5,430 nt of DNA from positions 1-5,430 of the forward strand of contig PNNU01000259.1 in the NCBI GenBank assembly GCA_013824385.1. Direction: 5' to 3'. Made by a program: the position numbers and the translations under genes. The notes under the pieces were generated by a model, which saw only the letters and a list, made by a program, of their open reading frames with translations, was not told the origin of the DNA and did not search any database. Positions 1-5,430 of the stretch are shown here, piece after piece; within the stretch, counting starts at the first letter, position 1; each line of letters begins with the position of its first letter. This DNA comes from Anaerolinea sp. Lineage in GTDB: Bacteria; Chloroflexota; Anaerolineae; Anaerolineales; Anaerolineaceae.

Positions 1-81
1 GCGGTTGAGACCGCGCTTAAGAGCATCAAAGGCGAGACCGTTGAAGCAAGTATCCCGGTAGCGCTTTCCCTGGTAACTGCT
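1..81 (+). repeat. C-terminal tail of an upstream RbsB domain, repeated at 856-936
   Basis: Codons 1-27 align without gaps to the last 27 codons of the same gene (856-936). By hand count, 16 of the first 26 residues and about 50 of 78 bases are identical. Both copies carry a VEA-IPV-LSLVT core. Many synonymous positions differ, so this is a diverged duplication rather than a fresh exact repeat. In the second copy LSLVTE is followed by a stop. In the first, LSLVTAE reads on through a linker into the next domain. Confidence 0.85.
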
Positions 82-939
82 GAATCCCTGGGTGTGGAAC
101 CTGCTGCCCCAGCGATGGAAGAATACACTCTCGGTTTGGTCATCTCTACTCTGAACAACCCCTTCTTTGTAACCCTGCGTGATGGTGCTCAGGCTGCTGC
201 CGATGCGGCTGGCGCCAAACTGATCGTCGTAGACGCTCAGGATGACTCGGCCAAAATGACCGCCGGTATCGAAGACCTGATCAACAAGAAAGTCAGCGCT
301 CTGCTGATCAACCCCACCGACTCTGACGCGGTTGTCCCCAGCATCCAAAAAGCCAACGAAGCCGGTATCCCCGTCTTCACCGTTGACCGCGGCGCCAATG
401 GCGGGACTGTAGTCAGCCACATCGCCTCCGACAATGTCGCTGGCGGCATGATGGCCGCTGAATTCCTGTGCAATGCCATCGGTGGCAAAGGCAACGTGGT
501 CGAACTGCAGGGTATCGCTGGTTCTTCCGCCGCCCGCGATCGCGGACAGGGCTTCAATGATTACATGGCTGCCTCCTGCAAAGATGCCGTGATCGTGGCC
601 CAGCAGACTGCCAACTTTAACCGCGATGAAGGCCTCAGTGTCTTCGAAAACATTTTGCAAGCTCAGCCCGAAATCGCCGCTGTCTTCGCTCACAATGATG
701 AAATGATCCTCGGCGCTGTTCAGGCTGCCGAAGCTGCCAAGCGCGAAGGCATCGTTTTCGTCGGTTTCGACGCGGTTGACGATGCTGTCGCTGCTGTCAA
801 AGACGGTAAATTGGCCGCCACTGTTGCCCAACAGCCGGATCTGATGGGTAAATTGTCCGTAGACACCGCCATAAAATTCTTGGGCGGCACAAGCGTTGAA
901 GCAAATATTCCTGTGGATCTGTCTCTGGTAACCGAGTAA
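1..939 (+). CDS. rbsB: Tandem ribose-binding protein (ABC importer substrate-binding component), 5' end outside window
   Basis: Extracellular sugar-binding protein of a ribose-type ABC importer. The frame is open from base 1 to the TAA at 937-939 (312 codons visible). Codons 1-27 resemble the C-terminal tail of an RbsB domain. An Ala/Pro/Glu-rich linker (about codons 28-40) leads into a full periplasmic-binding-protein domain (about codons 41-312). That domain matches my recollection of E. coli RbsB along its length. It keeps the ribose contacts: STLNNPFF (codons 49-56), NPTDSD (from codon 104), VDRG (128-131), SAARDRG, the NF before NRDEG, HNDEM, GFD and AQQPD. The ligand is thus probably D-ribose, although close pentoses are possible. 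GTG 94 and ATG 115 are poor starts: neither has a Shine-Dalgarno sequence, no signal peptide follows, and homologous coding continues upstream. The real start and export signal lie before the window. It is the first visible gene of an operon with rbsA and rbsC. C-ending codons are frequent, as in a highly expressed gene. Confidence 0.9.
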   Translation, partial: AVETALKSIKGETVEASIPVALSLVTAESLGVEPAAPAMEEYTLGLVISTLNNPFFVTLRDGAQAAADAAGAKLIVVDAQDDSAKMTAGIEDLINKKVSALLINPTDSDAVVPSIQKANEAGIPVFTVDRGANGGTVVSHIASDNVAGGMMAAEFLCNAIGGKGNVVELQGIAGSSAARDRGQGFNDYMAASCKDAVIVAQQTANFNRDEGLSVFENILQAQPEIAAVFAHNDEMILGAVQAAEAAKREGIVFVGFDAVDDAVAAVKDGKLAATVAQQPDLMGKLSVDTAIKFLGGTSVEANIPVDLSLVTE

Positions 940-955
940 TTTGGTTTGTAATTCC

Positions 956-988
956 GCCTCCGGAAATCGAAATCCGGTTTCCGGAGGC
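956..988 (+). promoter_or_regulatory. Intercistronic hairpin sequestering the rbsA Shine-Dalgarno
   Basis: GCCTCCGGAAA (956-966) and TTTCCGGAGGC (978-988) form a perfect 11-bp stem with an 11-base loop. The right arm contains GGAGG (983-987), the best ribosome-binding sequence before rbsA. No T-run follows, so it is not a typical intrinsic terminator. By analogy with hairpins after binding-protein genes in other ABC operons (for example malE-malF), it may protect the 3' end of the rbsB message. It could also lower rbsA translation, giving excess binding protein. The stem is seen directly; its function is inferred. Confidence 0.7.
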
Positions 989-1007
989 AAACTTGAATGG
1001 GAGTGCC

Positions 1008-2537
1008 ATGCCAACACCAACCTGTCGTTTGAAACTGGAACATATTATAAAAACTTTCCCCGGCGTACGCGCGGTGCAGGATGTAAGCTTGGAAGCTTAC
1101 CCCGGTGAAATTCTCTCCCTGGTGGGAGAAAACGGCGCTGGTAAATCGACTTTGATGAATGTGGTTAATGGAATTTTTCCTGCCGACTCAGGTACTATTT
1201 ACCTGGATGGGGAACTGGTAACCATTGATTCACCACGTCGGGCTGTCGAATTGGGCATCACCATGATTCACCAGGAATTAGCCTTAATTCCACAGATGAC
1301 GGTTGGACAAAATATTTTTCTGGGTCGTGAACCACGCCGCAAATTTCGCGGGCTGGTGGATTGGAAAAAACTTTACGCCGACGCCAAGCGAGAAATGGAT
1401 CATCTTGGAATTGATATCCCGGTTAAAGCTCTGATCAGTGAACTATCGATCGCTCAACGCCAAATGGTAGAAATTGCCAAAGCTTTATCTTATAATGCGC
1501 GCCTGATCGCGCTTGACGAACCAACCAGCGCGATAACCGATAAAGAAGCCGCGGTATTATTCCAATTGATGCGTTCATTGCGCGAAAAAGGCGTCACATT
1601 GATTTACATTTCACACCGCATGGAAGAGGTTTTTGATCTTTCTGATCGGATCGCGGTAATGCGGGATGGACAATTGGTGGGCGTGGCAAATAAAGATGAC
1701 ATCACCCCCGCCGAAGTGATTCGCATGATGGTTGGGCGCGAACTAAACGACTTCTTCCCCAAAGTGGAAGTAGACCGCGGCAGCCTCATTTTACAAGCTC
1801 ACAACTTAAAATCAGGCAAGATGCTAAAAGATGCCAGTCTTACGTTACATACAGGCGAGATCGTTGGCATTGCTGGTTTGGTAGGCGCGGGGCGCACCAA
1901 TTTGGCGCGCGTATTGTTTGGCGCTGATCCATTGGAAAGTGGCAAGATCATTTTGGAGGGCGAACAGGTAAGCTTTAAATCCCCCCAAGATGCGATCCGA
2001 TTGGGAATTGGATTGGTCACTGAAGATCGAAAAAATGAGGGTCTTTTCCTCGGGCAAAGCGTGCGCAGCAACGCAGCTGTTGGCCTGCTGAAGAGTCTCT
2101 CACGACTGGGATTTATCCAATACCGCAAAGTAAATGAATGGGCGGCAAAAGCAGTGGAGTCGCTTAAAGTGCGCACGCCCAGCTTGCAACAACGAGTGAA
2201 GAATTTATCCGGCGGCAACCAACAGAAAGTAATTATTGCCCGCTGGTTGGCATTAAATCCCAAAGTGCTGATTCTTGATGAGCCCACAAGGGGTGTGGAT
2301 GTAGGCGCAAAAGCTGAAATTTACGCATTAATAGGAGAATTAGCAGCCAAAGGAGTGGCAATCTTGATGATTTCCTCTGAACTGCCAGAGATTCTGGGTA
2401 TTTCTGACCGGATTTTAGTCATGCGTGAAGGACGGGTAATGGCTGAATTCAGCCGGGCAGAGGCAACCCAGGACAAAATCATGCAGGCAGCGACCGGGCA
2501 ACTTGCCCCGGCAATTATGGAGCAGGCAGCGATATGA
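1008..2537 (+). CDS. rbsA: Ribose-type ABC importer ATP-binding protein RbsA
   Basis: Cytosolic ATPase that powers sugar uptake through RbsC. It has two fused nucleotide-binding domains in 509 residues, close to the ~501 of E. coli RbsA. From ATG 1008, NBD1 has Walker A GENGAGKST (40-48), Q-loop HQEL, signature-like LSIAQRQ, Walker B LIALDEP with D170/E171, and switch His203 in YISHRM. NBD2 has a degenerate Walker A (GLVGAGRTNL, 290-299), intact signature LSGGNQQK (400-407), Walker B ILDEPTRGVD, and Ser where the switch His would be. This asymmetry is usual for the RbsA/MglA/AraG family, so one ATP site is probably weak. Start choice is uncertain. In-frame TTG 993 adds five residues and sits 5 bases after GGAGG, whereas ATG 1008 has only GGGAG 4 bases upstream. 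ATG was kept because of its codon and the family length. The gene overlaps rbsC by 4 bases. Sugar specificity comes from the neighbouring binding protein. Confidence 0.93.
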   Translation: MPTPTCRLKLEHIIKTFPGVRAVQDVSLEAYPGEILSLVGENGAGKSTLMNVVNGIFPADSGTIYLDGELVTIDSPRRAVELGITMIHQELALIPQMTVGQNIFLGREPRRKFRGLVDWKKLYADAKREMDHLGIDIPVKALISELSIAQRQMVEIAKALSYNARLIALDEPTSAITDKEAAVLFQLMRSLREKGVTLIYISHRMEEVFDLSDRIAVMRDGQLVGVANKDDITPAEVIRMMVGRELNDFFPKVEVDRGSLILQAHNLKSGKMLKDASLTLHTGEIVGIAGLVGAGRTNLARVLFGADPLESGKIILEGEQVSFKSPQDAIRLGIGLVTEDRKNEGLFLGQSVRSNAAVGLLKSLSRLGFIQYRKVNEWAAKAVESLKVRTPSLQQRVKNLSGGNQQKVIIARWLALNPKVLILDEPTRGVDVGAKAEIYALIGELAAKGVAILMISSELPEILGISDRILVMREGRVMAEFSRAEATQDKIMQAATGQLAPAIMEQAAI

Positions 2538-3520
2538 ACAATTCCAATTCATTTTCTTCTCGATTGACCCAAATTCTTCGCGGCAGTGGCAGCTATTTGA
2601 TTCTCCTATTAATCGTGGTATTCCTTTCCATTTTCAGTGAACAATTCTTAACCATTGGCAACTTACTCACTGTAGCACTGCAAACATCCATTATTGCCCT
2701 TGTGGCCATAGGCATGACCTTTACTATCATCACCGGCGGAATTGATCTGTCCGTCGGGTCAGTGGCCGCTTTCAGCGGCGCGCTCGCAGCCGGACTGGCT
2801 ACCCGCAACGGCCTGGGCACTTACCCCGGGATACTAATTGGCCTGGCTGTAGGTACCGGATTGGGATTGGTTAGCGGCTTGATGATTGTGTATGGAAGGA
2901 TCCCCCCCTTTGTTTCCACCCTGGCGATGATGGCGGTAGCTCGTGGTCTGACCCTGGTATATACACAGGGCAAACCCATTTCAGGTTTGGACCCGGCATT
3001 CACTTTCTGGTCCAGCAATGTGGTTGGCATCCCTGTTCCGGTAATATTGTTGATTTTGATCGCCATTGCTGCGGCAATCATCCTTAAACATACTGCATTT
3101 GGAAATTATGTCTATGCAATCGGTGGTGGCGAAGAAACCGCCCGGCTTAATTCAGTCCCTGCAAAGAAGATCAAGCTGGGTGTTTATGCCCTTTCGGGTT
3201 TTACTTCCGCCATTGCTGGTGTTGTTCTCACCGCCAGGCTGTGGTCTGCGCAACCAAACAGCGGGGTAGGACTGGAGTTAGACGCCATTGCCGCAGCAGT
3301 ATTGGGAGGCGCAAGCCTGGCTGGTGGTATTGGCGGTATTGGCGGCACCATTGCTGGCGCGTTCATCATTGGTGTTCTTTCCAACGGATTGAACTTGCTG
3401 GAAGTGCCTTCTTACAACCAGCAGGTAATTAAAGGTGTTGTCTTTATTCTCGCGGTTTTACTCGATTACTTCTTCAAACGGAGAATTAACTTAAAGAAAG
3501 AAAAATCAACCATCTCTTAA
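2534..3520 (+). CDS. rbsC: Ribose-type ABC importer permease RbsC
   Basis: Integral membrane permease of the BPD_transp_2 (RbsC/AraH/XylH) family; 328 residues against about 321 in E. coli RbsC. It forms the sugar pathway, probably as a dimer. Hydrophobic segments lie near residues 18-36, 43-67, 72-90, 97-120, 126-143, 164-185, 215-235, 250-288 (probably two helices) and 299-315. Family motifs include TGGIDLSVGS (67-76), GRIPPFVSTL (121-130), the ELDAIAAAVLGGASLAGG stretch (from 248) that probably includes the ATPase-contact loop, and LSNGLNLL (282-289). The C-terminus is basic (KRRINLKKEK), fitting a cytosolic tail. ATG 2534 lies inside the rbsA stop (ATGA), which indicates translational coupling; a weak GGAG at 2519-2522 is 11 bases upstream. 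It is the last gene of the unit, followed by a hairpin terminator. Confidence 0.95.
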   Translation: MNNSNSFSSRLTQILRGSGSYLILLLIVVFLSIFSEQFLTIGNLLTVALQTSIIALVAIGMTFTIITGGIDLSVGSVAAFSGALAAGLATRNGLGTYPGILIGLAVGTGLGLVSGLMIVYGRIPPFVSTLAMMAVARGLTLVYTQGKPISGLDPAFTFWSSNVVGIPVPVILLILIAIAAAIILKHTAFGNYVYAIGGGEETARLNSVPAKKIKLGVYALSGFTSAIAGVVLTARLWSAQPNSGVGLELDAIAAAVLGGASLAGGIGGIGGTIAGAFIIGVLSNGLNLLEVPSYNQQVIKGVVFILAVLLDYFFKRRINLKKEKSTIS

Positions 3521-3541
3521 TGAAAAGATTAAGGAAAAGTG

Positions 3542-3573
3542 TCACCGCCGGAGATTATTAAACCCGGCGGTGA
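3542..3573. terminator. Hairpin terminator between convergent genes, probably bidirectional
   Basis: TCACCGCCGG (3542-3551) pairs perfectly with CCGGCGGTGA (3564-3573), giving a 10-bp GC-rich stem with a 12-base AT-rich loop. It begins 22 bases after the rbsC stop and ends 33 bases from the kinase stop on the other strand. On the plus strand it is followed by a loosely T-rich stretch (ATTGTTAAACTGTTCTTT). On the minus strand the tail reads CACTTTTCCTTAATCTTTT, which is more T-rich. Neither tail is a perfect U-run, so efficiency is uncertain. The rest of the 3521-3606 gap shows only a weak 5-bp CTGTT/AACAG pairing. Confidence 0.7.
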
Positions 3574-3606
3574 ATTGTTAAACTGTTCTTTCGTAAACAG
3601 AAAAAT

Positions 3607-5430
3607 CTATTCTGATTGAACACATCGAAAACCGATAATGTTCATCGATTCATAACTTTTTAGCAGATCACGATTTGCAGCTCGCAGAGATTCGGCATTC
3701 GTATTCCAGGCGCCGCCGCGAATTACATAATAATTGCCTGATGTGGGCCCGGTTGGGTTCCGTTTTGCAGATTCCTGGTAATATTTTTCGCCATAAATAT
3801 CTGATACCCATTCCCAGACATTGCCAGCCATATCATATATCCCGTAAGGGCTGGCACCTTCTGGAAATTGGCCTACTTGAACAGTGTCTCCATTGATTTG
3901 ATCATAGTTTGCCAAACTTGACTGAGGCGGATTGTTACCCCAAGGATATTGCCTTCCATCAAGACCACGGGCAGCTTTCTCCCATTCCGCTTCAGTAGGC
4001 AGCCTGGCTCCTACCCACTCACAATATTTATTTGCCATTTTCCAGTTGACATTAAGCATTGGATAATTATTGTATTCAACATTCTCATAATATGTGTCAA
4101 TGCTGTATGAGCTGCCACTTGTAGGAACCTCGCAGATGCCAGCAATTACACATTGCTTGTATTGCAGATTTGTAACCTCTGTCTTGTCCATCCAATATGC
4201 GTCTAACGAAACTACATGAGAGGGGCGTTCATCAAGGCTGCCGGTGTCGCTGCCCATAAAAAAGTCTCCGGTAGGAATAAACGCCATCTCCATTTTATCT
4301 TTGTCCCTTATTCTGCTGTTGGCTTGAGATCCTGTATTCTCTAACGCTGCAGACAGCATTGCCGTCGGCTGCAAATTTGAACTTTGGCTTGAATTGGAGA
4401 TATTTTTTCCAAACGTAAATAACCTGGGAATGATCAAAATGGAAGCTATGGTAAAAGCAACCAGGATCAAACCGATAATTAATGTTAATCGGGTGTTTTT
4501 TGTTAAGGATTTACCAGAGATAACTGTGTCTTGACCAACTTCTGGTTCAATCTGCGTAACCATATCGATAGGACTGTCATCCCGGATTACGTGGTCGGTA
4601 TGTTGGTCGACGTCCATGGATGATTCTTTTTCAAAGGCAGTAGTACCTGCCAACCCGTTATTTTGGTTATCCTTCTTTGACAGACAGACTTCTTCCATTG
4701 CTTGGGCGAAATCAGCCATGGTACTAAAGCGGTTTTTGGGATCCCGGTTTAATGCCTTAAAAAGTATTTGTTCAACTTCCACGGGTAAGTCTGCTACAAA
4801 ATTACGAGGTCGGGGAAGTGGATCAGTGGCTTGTTTGAGAAGAATGGCAGCAGGTGTATCGGCTGTGTAGGGTTTACTCCCCGTAATTAATTCATAGAAA
4901 ACCACAGCCAGCGAGTACTGGTCAGATGCGGCTTCGGATTTTCCAACCCATTGTTCAGGGGCCATATATTCTGGCGTGCCTATCCCCACGCCAGTTCCAG
5001 TGAGCGTAGCTTCATTTGTTTCTTCAAGTATCCTGGCAATACCAAAATCTGTGAGCATTGGATCGCCATCCTGGGTGATTAATATATTGGACGGCTTTAC
5101 ATCTCTATGTAATATTCCCATTCGATGTGCAAAATCTAATGCCTTGGCAATAGGGATCAATATGCGTCCGGCTTGTTGATATGGAAATGGATGGGTGATT
5201 TGTTGTTTTAAAGTTCCGCTGGGTAAATATTCCATCACCAAATAAGGAGAATCTTGAAATTCTCCATAATCAATTATTCCAACAATATTTGGATGTGTTA
5301 ACCGGGCCAATGTCTTTGCTTCGCGTTCAAATCTCTTTAAAATACGGTCCAGTAACTCTTCACCAAATTGCTCGGTACGGATAATTTTTATTGCAACTTC
5401 TCGTTCCAAACGGGTGTCGAATGCCTTGAA
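3607..5430 (-). CDS. Membrane Ser/Thr protein kinase with extracellular FGE/SUMF1-like domain, 5' end outside window
   Basis: Receptor-type Hanks kinase (PknB-like). The frame is open to the window edge: FKAFDTR precedes the TTG at 5409, matching the end of the kinase glycine-loop region, so TTG 5409 is internal and the start lies beyond 5430. Numbering that codon as 1: VAIK Lys8, helix-C Glu30, catalytic HRDVKPSN (101-108, Asp103), DFG (121-123), GTPEYMAPE (144-152) and Thr residues 135/137/139 for possible activation-loop phosphorylation. All visible catalytic residues are present, so the kinase is probably active. A polar, acidic linker (about 241-306) precedes one membrane helix (about 307-329), then a Ser/Asn-rich spacer and an FGE-sulfatase-type domain (about 373-598). 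That domain has FIPTGDFFMGS, DKTEVTN, RLPTEAEWEKAARG, YPWGN, GNVWEWVSD, RGGAWN and GFRC. The kinase should be cytosolic and the C-terminal domain outside. The stop is TAG at 3607-3609. The target is unknown. Confidence 0.92.
   Translation of the reverse strand, partial: FKAFDTRLEREVAIKIIRTEQFGEELLDRILKRFEREAKTLARLTHPNIVGIIDYGEFQDSPYLVMEYLPSGTLKQQITHPFPYQQAGRILIPIAKALDFAHRMGILHRDVKPSNILITQDGDPMLTDFGIARILEETNEATLTGTGVGIGTPEYMAPEQWVGKSEAASDQYSLAVVFYELITGSKPYTADTPAAILLKQATDPLPRPRNFVADLPVEVEQILFKALNRDPKNRFSTMADFAQAMEEVCLSKKDNQNNGLAGTTAFEKESSMDVDQHTDHVIRDDSPIDMVTQIEPEVGQDTVISGKSLTKNTRLTLIIGLILVAFTIASILIIPRLFTFGKNISNSSQSSNLQPTAMLSAALENTGSQANSRIRDKDKMEMAFIPTGDFFMGSDTGSLDERPSHVVSLDAYWMDKTEVTNLQYKQCVIAGICEVPTSGSSYSIDTYYENVEYNNYPMLNVNWKMANKYCEWVGARLPTEAEWEKAARGLDGRQYPWGNNPPQSSLANYDQINGDTVQVGQFPEGASPYGIYDMAGNVWEWVSDIYGEKYYQESAKRNPTGPTSGNYYVIRGGAWNTNAESLRAANRDLLKSYESMNIIGFRCVQSE
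3610..4293 (-). other. FGE/SUMF1-like domain lacking the catalytic cysteine pair
   Basis: This C-terminal part of the kinase gene has the fold-defining motifs of the FGE-sulfatase (SUMF1) family. True formylglycine-generating enzymes carry two copper-binding cysteines shortly after the RGG motif. Here the segment from RGGAWN (residues 564-569, about 3720-3703) to GFRC (593-596) has no cysteine until the final GFRC. The four cysteines visible (420, 426, 463, 596) are elsewhere. The domain is therefore probably non-catalytic and may bind a ligand or protein outside the cell. The missing residues are seen; the role is inferred. Confidence 0.75.
4423..4491 (-). other. Single transmembrane helix of the kinase receptor
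   Basis: Residues about 307-329 (numbering from 5409) are almost entirely hydrophobic (core LIIGLILVAFTIASILII). They are preceded by SLTKNTR and followed by PRLFTFGK. Lys/Arg lie on both flanks, so the positive-inside rule alone is not decisive. The kinase domain on the N-terminal side sets the cytosolic face. Confidence 0.85.

Noticed and set aside
94..939. Stand-alone 281-residue binding protein starting at GTG 94 (or ATG 115)
   Set aside because: There is no Shine-Dalgarno and no signal peptide. The same frame is open upstream and encodes sequence homologous to the domain's own C-terminus, so these codons lie in an interdomain linker.
1799..2287. 162-residue ORF on the minus strand inside rbsA, and the other antisense or offset ORFs within the four genes
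   Set aside because: They lie wholly within strongly conserved coding sequence, show no recognisable motifs and are typical shadows of the real frame.
1865..2420. Degenerate Walker A and missing switch His in RbsA NBD2 as a sign of gene decay
   Set aside because: The same asymmetry is normal for RbsA/MglA/AraG proteins, and the rest of the domain is intact.
2902..2908. Run of seven C in rbsC as a possible frameshift or slippage site
   Set aside because: The frame reads cleanly through it as GRIPPFVST, matching the family, with no sign of a break.
3583..3600. Second small hairpin CTGTT/AACAG downstream of rbsC
   Set aside because: It has only five base pairs, mostly A-T, with an 8-base loop. 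On the plus strand it is followed by A residues rather than T, so it is unlikely to be a terminator on its own.
3607..5409. Kinase starting at TTG 5409
   Set aside because: The frame continues to the window edge with FKAFDTR, the expected sequence just before the VAIK motif. A start here would remove the glycine-rich ATP loop.

Overview
The window carries three plus-strand genes of a D-ribose-type ABC importer, in the order binding protein, ATPase, permease. A convergent minus-strand gene for a membrane-anchored Ser/Thr protein kinase follows. Both outer genes run off the window edges. The organism is probably a Chloroflexota bacterium, perhaps Anaerolineae-like. This is an inference from the Ala/Pro/Glu-rich linker before the binding domain and from the fusion of a PknB-type kinase to a formylglycine-generating-enzyme-like (FGE-like) domain; there is no taxonomic marker gene.

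Left part (1-939): the reading frame is open from base 1. It first encodes the last ~27 residues of one ribose-binding-protein domain, then a short linker, then a complete second ribose-binding domain with essentially all the ribose-contact residues of E. coli RbsB. The visible gene is therefore the 3' part of a tandem, two-domain (or longer) substrate-binding protein. This is the most unusual thing in the window.

Middle (940-3520): a 53-base gap holds a perfect 11-bp hairpin whose right arm contains the strong GGAGG ahead of rbsA. rbsA (two-NBD sugar ATPase) follows, then rbsC (multi-spanning permease), joined to rbsA by a 4-base ATGA overlap. Together they form a complete import machine: the binding protein captures the sugar outside, RbsC forms the channel and RbsA hydrolyses ATP. 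No ribokinase, RbsD or regulator lies in the window.

Right part (3521-5430): an 86-base gap contains a GC-rich hairpin that can serve as terminator for both convergent units. The minus-strand gene encodes a kinase domain (its glycine-rich loop lies beyond the window), a cytosolic linker, one membrane helix and a C-terminal FGE/SUMF1-like domain. That domain has no cysteines at the expected catalytic positions, so it is more likely a sensor or binding domain than an enzyme. Nothing in the sequence links the kinase to the ribose transporter beyond adjacency.

No RNA genes, mobile elements, CRISPR arrays or confident promoters were seen. The promoters of both units must lie outside the window.
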